Shown here piece after piece: positions 17,553 to 25,411 of a stretch of 64,000 nt of DNA. The position numbers and the translations under genes were made by a program. Numbering within the stretch: position 1 is the first letter of the stretch; each line of letters begins with the position of its first letter. The stretch comes from Hyphomicrobium_A sp963724945 (lineage in GTDB: Bacteria; Pseudomonadota; Alphaproteobacteria; Rhizobiales; Hyphomicrobiaceae). Below the pieces are notes generated by a model, which ran no database searches, was not told the DNA's origin, and was given only the letters and a program-made list of their open reading frames with translations. Where the stretch lies: positions 1,426,001 to 1,490,000 of the forward strand of contig CAVRWL010000003.1 of NCBI GenBank assembly GCA_963724945.1, written 5' to 3'.

Positions 17553-18599
17553 TTAGGACTTGGGCTTTACGAACGCGTCGACGCGCATTCCCGGAAGCAG
17601 CTTCTCCACATCCGGATCCTTGGCGAGCTCGATCGTCATCTCGAGCACCTGGATGTCCGACGGCCGCAGCGGTCCGCGCGGGTTGATGCGCGGCGTCGCC
17701 ATCGTCGGCGCGAGCGCCTTGATGGTCCCGGCGAAATCCTTGCCGGGATAGTTGATCGAGCGCACGAACGCCTTCTGTCCGACCTCGACCTTGTCGACGT
17801 CGCCGTCGTCGAGCTCGGCCTTGACCTGCACAACGGACATGTCGCCGACGACGACGAGAGGCTGGTCCGGCGACGGCGACACGATCTCGCCCTGCTTGGC
17901 GTTGAGCTCGAGCACGGTTCCCGCCTTGGGCGCACGGATGCGCGTCTTGTCGAGCTGGGTCGCCGCGAGCGCCACGTTGGCGCGCGCCGCGGTCAGCGCC
18001 GATTCGAACTGGTTCGGCGCCGGCAGACTGGATTTGGCCTGCGCCTGCGCGTAGGCGAGACGCTCGCGCTCGACGCGCTCCTCGGCCTTCTGCAGCCGTC
18101 GGCGAGCGTCCGCGAGCTGCTGGTCGGTGGCCTCGCCGCGGCGCTTGGCGGTGATCGCGGCATCGAGCTCGAAGCGGGCTCCCGTCACCTCGCGCTCGGC
18201 GGAGTAGACGCCGTCCTCGCCCTTGGTGACGTCCTCGCGACCCTTGGTGGTGGGCTGAGCGTCGCGCTCGCGTCTGCGCAAGCCCTCTTCGGCCTCCGCT
18301 GCCGCAAGGCGCGCGCGGGCCTCCTCATCATCGAGGCGGATCAAGAGCTCGCCCTCCTCGACCTTGTCGTTCACCTTGACGGGCACGTCGGCGACCTTGC
18401 CGAGGATCGCCGCGCCGAGGCGGAACTCGCCCGAGCCCGGCTCGACGCGGCCAGGTGCGGCCGCCACCCACGGCAGCTCGGTCTTGGCGGTAGCCGTCGT
18501 GACGGAGCTGCCGCCGTTTCCGTAGAGGGACTCGCTCACCAGGTAGCCGCCGAGCGCGGCGACTCCGAGAGCAATGATGATTGCGATCGTTCTAAACAT
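17553..18599 (-). CDS. HlyD-family periplasmic adaptor of an ABC exporter (DevB-like)
   Basis: 348 residues with an N-terminal membrane anchor (FRTIAIIIALGVAALGGYLVSE), a split lipoyl/barrel-sandwich domain (DVPVKVNDKVEEGELLIRLD and GTVLELNAKQGEIVSP) around a long coiled-coil hairpin (about 95-215, rich in Glu/Arg/Ala), and a beta-barrel domain. It links an inner-membrane ABC transporter to an outer-membrane conduit. ATG 18599 is preferred to 18644 because it begins directly at the anchor. Last gene of the permease-ATPase-adaptor operon. Confidence 0.88.
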   Translation of the reverse strand: MFRTIAIIIALGVAALGGYLVSESLYGNGGSSVTTATAKTELPWVAAAPGRVEPGSGEFRLGAAILGKVADVPVKVNDKVEEGELLIRLDDEEARARLAAAEAEEGLRRRERDAQPTTKGREDVTKGEDGVYSAEREVTGARFELDAAITAKRRGEATDQQLADARRRLQKAEERVERERLAYAQAQAKSSLPAPNQFESALTAARANVALAATQLDKTRIRAPKAGTVLELNAKQGEIVSPSPDQPLVVVGDMSVVQVKAELDDGDVDKVEVGQKAFVRSINYPGKDFAGTIKALAPTMATPRINPRGPLRPSDIQVLEMTIELAKDPDVEKLLPGMRVDAFVKPKS

Positions 18600-18645
18600 G
18601 GCGCTTGATCCTATGTTGGCCCCTTGGGGACCTATCGCTGACAAT

Positions 18646-19389
18646 TCAGTGGTGTTCCTTCACCGGCGCAGACTTGTCGGGGGTCTCCTCGCTGACGATG
18701 TAGCCGTCCTCGATGCGGATGATCCGGTCTGCATAGGGCATCGTGCGGTGGTCGTGGGTCACGGCGAGCACCGCGCGGTTGGGGTCCTTGGCGACTTGTG
18801 ACAGCAGCGCCATCACCGCGCGGCCGTTCTCGGCGTCGAGTGCGGCGGTGGGCTCATCGGCGAGGATGAGCGACGGCCGGCCGGCGAGCGCGCGGGCGAT
18901 GGCGACGCGCTGCTTCTCGCCGCCCGAGAGCTTGGAGGGGAACGCCTTGGCGCGATGCGCAAGTCCGACCGCGGTCAGAGCCTGCACGGCGTGATGGGGC
19001 GGATCGACCACAGGTGCCGCGCGTACATCGAGGGCAAGCAGCACGTTCTCGCTCGCCGTCATCGTCGGGAACAGGTTGTAGCCCTGGAAGACGAAGCCCA
19101 CGTGCTTGCGGCGGATTTTGGCGAGCCCTTCCGCATCTAGACCTTGGGTCGAGTTGCCTGCGACGTTGAGGTGCCCCTCGGTCGGCGACAGGATGCAGCC
19201 GAGTATCGACAGAAGCGTGGTCTTGCCGCTGCCGGAGGGGCCCATGAGGAGCGTCAGCTCGCCGGCGCGCAGCTTGAGGTTGATACCCTTCAAGGGTTTG
19301 ACTTCGTGCTCGCCTGAGCCGAACACCTTTACGATGTCGTTCGCCTCGAGCAGAATGTTGGGCGCCTTTTTCTCTACTGCGTCGTTCAT
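18646..19389 (-). CDS. ABC exporter ATP-binding subunit (DevA/LolD-like)
   Basis: 247 residues of the MacB/LolD/DevA ATPase branch. Walker A is GPSGSGKTT, the Q-loop VFQGYNLFPTMTASENV, the signature LSGGEKQR, Walker B LILADEPTAALD and the H-loop AVTHDHR. It powers the neighbouring FtsX-type permease. ATG 19389 overlaps the permease stop by four bases, so the two subunits are translationally coupled; the in-frame codons upstream of it lie inside the permease gene. Confidence 0.92.
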   Translation of the reverse strand: MNDAVEKKAPNILLEANDIVKVFGSGEHEVKPLKGINLKLRAGELTLLMGPSGSGKTTLLSILGCILSPTEGHLNVAGNSTQGLDAEGLAKIRRKHVGFVFQGYNLFPTMTASENVLLALDVRAAPVVDPPHHAVQALTAVGLAHRAKAFPSKLSGGEKQRVAIARALAGRPSLILADEPTAALDAENGRAVMALLSQVAKDPNRAVLAVTHDHRTMPYADRIIRIEDGYIVSEETPDKSAPVKEHH

Positions 19390-20588
19390 CGGCTGAAGAC
19401 TCCTGCAGGATCGATGCGCGTCACCTTGAAGATGGCGGACATCGCGGCGATCACACACATTCCGATCGTCAATAAGAACAGGAGCCCGGCGAGGCCCGGT
19501 GTCATGACGATCAACAGCGTCGTGTCCTTCGACGCCCAGATGACGATGAGGCTCAAGATCATTCCGACGCCATAGCCGAGCACAGCGCTCATCAGCGCCT
19601 GGATCAAAATGACCTTGTGAATGTAGCCCGCCGAGGCGCCAAGCGCACGCAACGTCGCGAACTCGTTCAAGTGGTCCTTGGTGCTCGAGTAGAGCGTCTG
19701 CGCCACGATGACGACGCCGACGATCATGCCGAGCGCCGCGCCGGCGATGAGCGCCGCGCCGGCGCCGGTCTGGAACAGCCAGTAGTCGACGCTGCGCTTT
19801 CTGAACTCGGCCTGCGTCAGCACCTCGCGGTCGGGCAGGCGGGCGATCAAGTTCTTGCGCACCGCATCGGCGTCGGCGCCGGGAGCGAGGCGGACGAGCG
19901 TATATGAGGCCTGGTTGGCGCTTGCGCCGAGCAGCTCTCTTGCCCGCTGCAGCGGCGCGAAGATGTAGGGGAGCGTGGTGAAGGAGCGGATGCCGTGCGT
20001 CACCGCCTCGACCTGGACGTGCTCGTCGTTGATCTCCGCTGTCTGCCCGATCTTGTCGATGCCGAGATCGGCGAAATAAGTGTCGTCGGCCGCCACCGCG
20101 GCGGGGCCCCTGAGCGCGGGAACGCTGCCTTCGACGACATTCCAGGGCTTCAAGGTTCCGTTCTGCTCATCGGAGCCGATGAGAAGCACCGCGGTCGTGC
20201 CGCCCCTGGGCTTGCGCCAGTTGGCGAAGTTGACGACGAGATCCTCCGCGCCTGCGACACCCGGGGTCGAGAGAACCACATACTTCTCGTGCCCGATCAG
20301 GAAGGATGGATCATCGAAGCTCTTGGTCCCGAACGGCACCACCCAGAAGTCGCCCTTCGATTGATCGAGCATGGCGGCGATCATGCGCTCCGACCCGATG
20401 TAGAGGCCGCATTGCACGGCGACCAGCACCACCGAGAACACGATACCGACGAGCGTGACGGTGAGGCTCAAGCGGTCGTGGAAGAGATTGCGATAGGCAA
20501 GCTTGGCCGCCATCTTGACAATCTTCGGCTTGCCCGTCGGACCGCTTGCCGCCATCGGGTCGCCGGTGGTGTTGATCTGTGCCTGCAT
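19386..20588 (-). CDS. ABC exporter permease (DevC/FtsX type)
   Basis: 400 residues. One N-terminal transmembrane helix (RLSLTVTLVGIVFSVVLVAV) is followed by a large periplasmic domain (~70-270) and three C-terminal helices (about 275-295, 325-350, 360-385), the FtsX/MacB/DevC topology. The order permease-ATPase-adaptor and the IGSERMIAAMLDQSKGDFWVV segment resemble cyanobacterial DevBCA glycolipid exporters and their proteobacterial relatives. Cargo here is unknown; a lipid or small secreted molecule is plausible. Confidence 0.87.
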   Translation of the reverse strand: MQAQINTTGDPMAASGPTGKPKIVKMAAKLAYRNLFHDRLSLTVTLVGIVFSVVLVAVQCGLYIGSERMIAAMLDQSKGDFWVVPFGTKSFDDPSFLIGHEKYVVLSTPGVAGAEDLVVNFANWRKPRGGTTAVLLIGSDEQNGTLKPWNVVEGSVPALRGPAAVAADDTYFADLGIDKIGQTAEINDEHVQVEAVTHGIRSFTTLPYIFAPLQRARELLGASANQASYTLVRLAPGADADAVRKNLIARLPDREVLTQAEFRKRSVDYWLFQTGAGAALIAGAALGMIVGVVIVAQTLYSSTKDHLNEFATLRALGASAGYIHKVILIQALMSAVLGYGVGMILSLIVIWASKDTTLLIVMTPGLAGLLFLLTIGMCVIAAMSAIFKVTRIDPAGVFSR

Positions 20589-20782
20589 CGGGTGTCCCTT
20601 TGGACTGTCGCGTGCCCTTAGACCTGGCTATCGGGCGGCCTGGCTAGCGTGGGGCCTGGCTGTCTTTCCCAAGCCTCGCCCAAGTCTCGCCCAAGTCGAT
20701 CCCGACCACAAGATCGGGACCGAGCAGAGTGTCATGAAGTTGCGAGCCGGCCAACCAGCTCGTCTTTTCCTCTAAGTCCGGC

Positions 20783-21265
20783 TCATTCGCAGGGCACCGA
20801 GAGCGTCATGCCCACGGATGGGAAGAACTTCTTGCAGTCGAGCTTCTTGGCCGTCTGTTGGCCGTCCGCCGTGGCCTCGGCCGGTTTGGGATCGACCGCC
20901 GCCGGCGGGGTCGTGGTGACGGACTCCGTGGTCGCCACCGGCGTCTCCTGCTCGGCGGGCGTAAGGGCAGCCGTCGTGATCGATGAGTTCTCGCTATCGG
21001 CCGTATCGACCGGCGGCGTGTCGACCTTGGCGACGTCGTTGGACTTCCTCGACGTCTTCCTGCTCACGTAGACCTTCTCGGTCCTGCGCTGCACGTAGAT
21101 GTGCCTCTTCCTCCAGTGCTCATGCTCGTAATGCTGGTGGGCGAGGAGGGCGCCGACGGCCAAGCCGACGGCGAAGCGACCTCTGAACCCGGCTTGCGCC
21201 GAGGAGGCAAATATCGAGGTGACGGCGAATGCCGCGGACACGATGGCGATCAGGGTCTTGTTCAT
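20783..21265 (-). CDS. Secreted protein of a three-member paralogous array (copy 1)
   Basis: 160 residues: a signal peptide (MNKTLIAIVSAAFAVTSIFASSAQA), a basic/aromatic segment with several His and Tyr, a Thr/Pro/Ala/Glu-rich disordered middle containing ENSSITTAA, and the C-terminal block CKKFFPSVGMTLSVPCE. The terminal block has two cysteines 15 residues apart, probably a disulfide loop. No characterised family is recognised. The start is fixed by GGAGG six bases upstream. Two more copies follow upstream at 21499-21900 and 22081-22524, and the terminal block is nearly invariant in all three. Confidence 0.75.
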   Translation of the reverse strand: MNKTLIAIVSAAFAVTSIFASSAQAGFRGRFAVGLAVGALLAHQHYEHEHWRKRHIYVQRRTEKVYVSRKTSRKSNDVAKVDTPPVDTADSENSSITTAALTPAEQETPVATTESVTTTPPAAVDPKPAEATADGQQTAKKLDCKKFFPSVGMTLSVPCE

Positions 21266-21367
21266 GACGTCCTCCAATCAACGGTAGCGTTCTTGCATTT
21301 CCCGGATGAGCCAAGCGTCGCTGGTGATCAGCTCTGAGCGGACCATGGAGGCTGCGGCGCCTGTGTG

Positions 21368-21385
21368 CTGTTCCAGGTGGAACAG
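21368..21385. promoter_or_regulatory. Palindrome CTGTTCCAGGTGGAACAG upstream of paralogue copy 1
   Basis: A perfect 8+2+8 palindrome 103 bases upstream of the copy-1 start codon. A near-identical element (CTGTTCC-N4-GGAACAG) lies 86 bases upstream of copy 3. Its position and symmetry suggest a dimeric regulator site; the regulator is unknown. Confidence 0.55.
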
Positions 21386-21445
21386 GGTGCGGGTTTTTCG
21401 ATCTGTCTTGCGCGCCGGTGCGGACTGCGCGTTCCCCAGAACAGT

Positions 21446-21471
21446 CGATCCCGGCCTTGCGGCCGGGATCG
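21446..21471 (-). terminator. GC-rich hairpin downstream of paralogue copy 2
   Basis: CGATCCCGGCC-TTGC-GGCCGGGATCG, an uninterrupted 11-bp stem with a 4-base loop, 27 bases past the stop of the 133-residue gene. There is no T-run on the minus strand (ACTGTTCTGG follows), so it may act as a weak or protein-assisted terminator or protect the mRNA 3' end. Confidence 0.55.
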
Positions 21472-21498
21472 CACTCTTTCGTCAGGCTCACGGCAAGC

Positions 21499-21900
21499 TC
21501 AGTTGCAGGACACCGAGAGCGTCATGCCGACGGAGGGGAAGAACTGCTTGCAGCCCAGGTCCTTGGCGGCCACGACCTTCTTCTCGGGCGCTGGCGTCGT
21601 CGCCTCGGCGACCGTGCCGGGGGCCGTGGCGATCGACGAATTCTCCATTACGGCGGCCTCGCTCGTCGTCTCCGGCGTCTCCTCGACCTTGGCGACCGTT
21701 ACCGGCTCGGCGGGCCGCGCCTTGGCGACCTCGACCTTGTGCCGCACGTGACGGCGGACCGATTGATAGACATGCCGGTGATGGTGGTGGTGGAAGTAGG
21801 AGCGGAAATAGCCGCCGCCGCAGCCGGCCTGGGCGTCCGACCCATAGAAGGAGGTCAGGGCGAGGAGCGTGGCGGTAAGGGCGATCAGCATCTTGTTCAT
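21499..21900 (-). CDS. Secreted His-rich protein of the paralogous array (copy 2)
   Basis: 133 residues. The signal peptide ends GSDAQA. The mature N-terminus starts GCGGGYFRSYF and has a run of five histidines flanked by further His/Arg (HHHHHRHVYQSVRRHVRH), a possible metal-binding patch absent from copy 1. A Pro/Thr/Glu-rich linker carries the shared MENSSIATAP, and the protein ends CKQFFPSVGMTLSVSCN. It is secreted to the periplasm or surface, with unknown function. It sits on the same strand as its paralogues but is separated from each by a hairpin and a promoter-sized gap, so each may be an independent unit. Confidence 0.75.
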   Translation of the reverse strand: MNKMLIALTATLLALTSFYGSDAQAGCGGGYFRSYFHHHHHRHVYQSVRRHVRHKVEVAKARPAEPVTVAKVEETPETTSEAAVMENSSIATAPGTVAEATTPAPEKKVVAAKDLGCKQFFPSVGMTLSVSCN

Positions 21901-22011
21901 GTCGGGTCTCCATCCGTTGATGTTCGGCTCTTGAGCTGATCATCGCCGGGTTGGCCGCTTGAGGCTGTTTCAGCCGTTACAAACCTGAATTTTTTTAACG
22001 TGCTCGGGCTC

Positions 22012-22052
22012 GGCAAAAATGCAACCGGCCCCGATCTGGCGATCGGGACCGG
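22012..22052 (-). terminator. Intrinsic terminator of paralogue copy 3
   Basis: Hairpin 22025-22052 (CCGGCCCCGATC-TGGC-GATCGGGACCGG, 12-bp stem with one mismatch). On the minus strand it is followed by TTGCATTTTTG, a recognisable U-rich tail. It lies 29 bases after the copy-3 stop. Confidence 0.75.
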
Positions 22053-22080
22053 CTCGAGACTGTGGATTTGCAGAGCTCGC

Positions 22081-22524
22081 CTATTCGCAAGGCACCGAGA
22101 GCGTCATGCCGACGGAGGGGAAGAACTTCTTGCAGCCGACGTCCTTGACCTCCGCAACGACCTTCGACGCGGGCGCGGGAGTTGTGGCCTCGGCTGTCTT
22201 GGCCGGTGCCGTTGCAATCGAGGAGTTCTCCATCTCGGCGGTCTCGTTTATGACCCCAGGCGTGTCGTCGGCCTTGGCCACGCTCTCTGTCTTCACGGGT
22301 TTCTTGGCGACGTGCACCCGCTCGCGCTCGACGTGGCGCACGGTGCGATAGTCATGCCTATGGCATTCCTTGTGAGCATAGCCGTTGCCGGGGCCGTAGG
22401 CGGTGAAGGCGGGGAGCGGGCCGCCGAACCCGAGACGGACCCTGAAGCCGGCCTCGGCGGTCGAGGCAAACATGGTCGTGGCGGCGAGAAGGGCGGTGGC
22501 GATCGCGATCAGCGGCTTGTTCAT
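22081..22524 (-). CDS. Secreted protein of the paralogous array (copy 3)
   Basis: 147 residues from ATG 22524 (GGAGG upstream). The signal peptide MNKPLIAIATALLAATTMFASTAEA precedes GFRVRLGFGGP, a His/Arg/Glu segment (HKECHRHDYRTVRHVERERVHV), the shared MENSSIATAP, and the terminal block CKKFFPSVGMTLSVPCE, identical to copy 1. At DNA level the block is also conserved (a GAGAGCGTCATGCCGACGGA core in all three, one mismatch in copy 1). Function unknown. The pattern of conserved signal peptide and C-terminus with a variable middle suggests a common export or anchoring fate. Confidence 0.75.
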   Translation of the reverse strand: MNKPLIAIATALLAATTMFASTAEAGFRVRLGFGGPLPAFTAYGPGNGYAHKECHRHDYRTVRHVERERVHVAKKPVKTESVAKADDTPGVINETAEMENSSIATAPAKTAEATTPAPASKVVAEVKDVGCKKFFPSVGMTLSVPCE

Positions 22525-22609
22525 AGCGGCCTCCATCTCAAAGTCTTGGGTCCGTGTCCCCTCAGCGGGTTTTGCTGAGGCAGAGAATGGCCCGCCGCCG
22601 TCCTCGGCG

Positions 22610-22627
22610 CTGTTCCCGGTGGAACAG
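22610..22627. promoter_or_regulatory. Palindrome CTGTTCCCGGTGGAACAG upstream of paralogue copy 3
   Basis: 7-bp arms CTGTTCC / GGAACAG with a 4-base centre, 86 bases upstream of the copy-3 start, the same element as at 21368-21385. A second small hairpin, CTCAGC-N7-GCTGAG (22561-22579), lies between it and the gene. Confidence 0.55.
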
Positions 22628-22771
22628 GGCAGCAAGATCGGTCCGCCTGTAAAATAGGTCGCCGCAGGCGGGGCGTGCGCCATAACCTATTGGAACTTAT
22701 TGAGAAAGATCGGAATGTGGCGCCGTATCGATGGAGCCGGCCCGCGCGCGGTTTGGGCTGCCCGAAGCGCG

Positions 22772-22797
22772 AAGGTCTTGCTATAAGGTCTTGCTAT
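22772..22797. repeat. Perfect 13-bp tandem duplication
   Basis: AAGGTCTTGCTAT is repeated twice head-to-tail (22772-22784 and 22785-22797) in the 399-base gap between the paralogous array and the Rrf2 gene. Apart from this and the palindrome at 22610 nothing else is recognised in the gap. Confidence 0.85.
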
Positions 22798-22923
22798 CGC
22801 GGGGTGACGGGCTGAGGCTCGCGGCCCCGAGGGAGAGAAATTCCGTACGCGGCAGTTGCCAAATTTGCTCAAACTGACGTAACGCTGCGGTATCGTCGCT
22901 TCGGGCTCAGATCAAAAACACGC

Positions 22924-23406
22924 ATGCGCCTCAACAAATCCACAAGCCACGCCGTCAGAATTCTGATCGATTGCGCCAGGGCAGGGGACCGGCTGATCAA
23001 GGTCGCCGACATTGCGCAACGCTTGGATATAACTCAGCAAAATGCCTTCAAGATCGTGCATTTGCTGTCGCGGGCGGGCTTTTTGGCCTCGGTGCGCGGC
23101 CGCCATGGCGGGGTGCGGCTTGCGCGGCCGCCAGCCAAGATCCGCGTCGGCGACGTCGTGCGCGCGATCGAGTTCAACGGCCTCGACGCCAAGGAGGCCG
23201 GGAGCCACGTGAGCCTCAGCCAGATCGTCGACGATGCGCTCGAGGCCTTCATCAGCGTCCTCGACCAGCATACGCTGGCCGATATGGCCGAGGCCGGCCA
23301 GACCGGCCTGCCCGAAACGGGCGCTGGCGGACGCTCGAGCAAGGCGCCTCTGCGCGGGGCCGCGGGCCGGATGCGACGGGGCCCCCAACAGGCTGTGGCC
23401 CGCTAG
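22924..23406 (+). CDS. Rrf2-family transcriptional regulator lacking Fe-S cysteines
   Basis: 160 residues. The winged-helix N-terminus (MRLNKSTSHAVRILIDCARAG, recognition helix ITQQNAFKIVHLLSRAGFL, wing RGRHGGVRLARP) is typical Rrf2/NsrR/RirA. The three cysteines that ligate the cluster in IscR, NsrR and RirA (expected around residues 90-110) are absent; that stretch reads FNGLDAKEAGSHVSLSQIV. It therefore probably does not bind a standard 2Fe-2S or 4Fe-4S cluster. The basic C-terminal tail is unusual. Bacterioferritin and its ferredoxin lie just downstream, so iron homeostasis is the likely context. Confidence 0.82.
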   Translation: MRLNKSTSHAVRILIDCARAGDRLIKVADIAQRLDITQQNAFKIVHLLSRAGFLASVRGRHGGVRLARPPAKIRVGDVVRAIEFNGLDAKEAGSHVSLSQIVDDALEAFISVLDQHTLADMAEAGQTGLPETGAGGRSSKAPLRGAAGRMRRGPQQAVAR

Positions 23407-23675
23407 TACATCGCTTTACGAACGCCCTTGGGGCAGGGGCCCTGGGGGCACGTCCTTGGGGCACGCGACCTGCTTGCGGCGCCGCGTCGCTTGACAGGGC
23501 GCCCGAACCCTTCAAAACTTGAGACAGAATTTCCATATTACGGGGATGGGGTCCCACAGGGGATGTCCCGCAATGAGCGAAGTCTGATGAAGCGCACCGG
23601 ACCAGTGATGAAGGTCTCCGGGAAGATCCCACATAGGGGTCGGCCCGTGGTGGCATGCGCCCGGCGGAGCGTCCC

Positions 23676-24017
23676 ATGATCATTTGCTCCTGCACCGCCA
23701 TCACGGATAGCGACATCGAGGGCGCGCTGCTGGACATCTTGAACCGGCCCAACGCGCCAATCCCGACTCCCGGCATCGTCTATCGCCATTTGCAGAAGCG
23801 CATGAACTGCTGCGGCTGCGCGCCGCTGGCGGTCGAAACGATCTACAACAAAGTCGACGAGCTTGAGAAGAAAGGGCTGATTGAGCCCAACGTTTGCGCG
23901 GCAGCGCGCTCCAAGCTCTTGGAGTTCACCGTGTGGCGCGCGCGCGTGCGCGGCGACAAAGCGAGCACGGCACCCGTCAGCGCCGAGGTTGACGATCCCG
24001 CGCGCAAGGTCGCATAA
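23676..24017 (+). CDS. bfd: Bacterioferritin-associated ferredoxin-like (2Fe-2S) protein
   Basis: 113 residues from ATG 23676 (CGGAG upstream). The Bfd cysteine pattern is visible: ICSC near the N-terminus and CCGC about 45 residues later in a helix-turn-helix-like BFD domain. In the known system Bfd docks on bacterioferritin and delivers electrons to reduce and release stored iron. The ~45-residue tail beyond the domain is longer than the ~64-residue E. coli Bfd. The bacterioferritin gene follows on the same strand at ~156 bases, supporting the partnership. Confidence 0.8.
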   Translation: MIICSCTAITDSDIEGALLDILNRPNAPIPTPGIVYRHLQKRMNCCGCAPLAVETIYNKVDELEKKGLIEPNVCAAARSKLLEFTVWRARVRGDKASTAPVSAEVDDPARKVA

Positions 24018-24173
24018 GCGATCGCGCGGCGATTTTTTGGGTTGGCATTAAACCCCTTCTCCAATCACAATGAGCACGCCGCCTCACTTGAGGCGCCTCC
24101 TGAGCTAAGACGCGGCCAGCCCGCCGTTCAACTCAGCAATTCTTGTCACGTGATTCCGCCACGGAGGGCAGCC

Positions 24174-24671
24174 ATGAAGGGCAATAAAGACGTCATCGAC
24201 GCGTTGAACCAAGCGCTGAAGCACGAGCTCGGCGCGGTCAACCAGTATTGGCTGCACTACCGGCGCCTCGACGACTGGGGTTTCACGCGGCTTGCCAAGA
24301 AGGAGCGCGCCGAATTGATCGAGGAGATGCAGCACGCCGACAAGCTCATCACGCGCATCATCTTCCTCGAGGGCCTGCCCAAGATGCAGGAGATCGCGCC
24401 TCTGATGATCGGCGAGACGCTGAAAGAGGTGATCGAGTGCGACTTGAAGGGCGAGTACATCGCGCAGGAGTTCTATACCAAGGCGCGCGAGATCTGCCGC
24501 GCGAACAAGGACTACGTGTCGATGGACCTGTTCGAGGAGCTGCTCAAGGACGAGGAAGGCCACATCGACTTTCTCGAGACCCAGCTCGATCTTTTGAAGA
24601 GCGTCGGGATCGAGAACTACGGCCAGCTGCAGGCCGATCCGGCCGACAAGGTGGACGGCAAGGCCGACTAG
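24174..24671 (+). CDS. bfr: Bacterioferritin
   Basis: 165 residues. The ferroxidase di-iron ligands are in place: Glu18, Glu51 and His54 in the first half and the DEEGHIDFLE motif in the second, plus Tyr25. Met52, the axial haem ligand between subunits, is present, so this is a haem-containing bacterioferritin and not a plain ferritin. It forms 24-subunit iron-storage shells in the cytoplasm. ATG 24174 follows ACGGAGGG; the upstream in-frame ATG at 24042 has no SD and no family support. Confidence 0.95.
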   Translation: MKGNKDVIDALNQALKHELGAVNQYWLHYRRLDDWGFTRLAKKERAELIEEMQHADKLITRIIFLEGLPKMQEIAPLMIGETLKEVIECDLKGEYIAQEFYTKAREICRANKDYVSMDLFEELLKDEEGHIDFLETQLDLLKSVGIENYGQLQADPADKVDGKAD

Positions 24672-24734
24672 GGTCGTGACCCATAAACGGAACGAAAACT
24701 CGGGTGACGACTTCGAGGCCAGGACGGAGTTCGA

Positions 24735-25388
24735 TCAGCAGGCCGCTGACTTGCCGGTGTTGACCGCCAATTGAGCGGCGAAAGCCCGCTTGTAGGCGGG
24801 CCGCGCTTCGCCGCGGGCGACATAGGCGTCCAGGCTCGAATATTCGTCCAGAATTCCCGATGCTCTCAGCCTGAGCAGCACCGACACCATCATCAGGTCG
24901 CCCGCGCTGAACGCAGCATCGAGCCAGTCGGCATCGCCCAGGCGAGGGGAAAGTCGGTCCAGCCGGTCGCGGACGCGATCCTCGACCAGAGGCAGGCGCT
25001 CGTTGCTCCAGGGCTTGTCGCCCTCCAGAAGCCTGGCGTTTGCGAGCTCAAGGATCGGCGGCTCCACCGTGTTAAGCGCGGCAAACATCCATGCGATCGC
25101 GCGCGCCCTGGCATTGGCATCGTCCGGCAGCAGGCCCGCATGGCGCTCGGCGATATGGAACACGATCGCCCCCGTCTCGAACAGGGCGAGATCGTCTTCC
25201 TCATAGGTCGGGATCTGACCGAAAGGATGAAGCGCCAGATGCGCCGGTTCTTTCATCGCACTGAACGAGACAAGACGAACCTCGTAGGGTTGACCTACTT
25301 CTTCAAGCGCCCAGCGAACGCGCGTATCGCGCGCCAGTCCCTTGCCTCCATCGGGCGACCGTTCAAAGGCGGTGATCGTGATGGTCAT
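24735..25388 (-). CDS. Glutathione S-transferase family protein
   Basis: 217 residues with an N-terminal thioredoxin-like domain (RVRWALEEVGQPYEVRLV, then HPFGQIPTYEEDDLALFETGAI with the cis-proline and the gamma-Glu-binding Glu-Thr/Ser pair) and an all-helical C-terminal domain. The catalytic residue cannot be assigned from sequence alone. ATG 25388 (MTITITAF) is the family-like start. ATG 25415 overlaps the AmpG stop by four bases and could serve for coupling. Detoxification substrate unknown. Confidence 0.85.
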   Translation of the reverse strand: MTITITAFERSPDGGKGLARDTRVRWALEEVGQPYEVRLVSFSAMKEPAHLALHPFGQIPTYEEDDLALFETGAIVFHIAERHAGLLPDDANARARAIAWMFAALNTVEPPILELANARLLEGDKPWSNERLPLVEDRVRDRLDRLSPRLGDADWLDAAFSAGDLMMVSVLLRLRASGILDEYSSLDAYVARGEARPAYKRAFAAQLAVNTGKSAAC

Positions 25389-25411
25389 CGTGAGGCCCTT
25401 CCTGGCGAAAG

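Noticed and set aside
21368..22627. The CTGTTCC...GGAACAG palindromes as sigma-EcfG -35 elements
   Set aside because: On the transcribed strand there is no CGTT 16-17 bases after GGAAC in either copy, so they are treated as a separate operator type.
22081..22683. A 200-residue start for paralogue copy 3
   Set aside because: The extra N-terminus lacks signal-peptide character, whereas ATG 22524 has an SD and gives the same MNK signal start as the other two copies.
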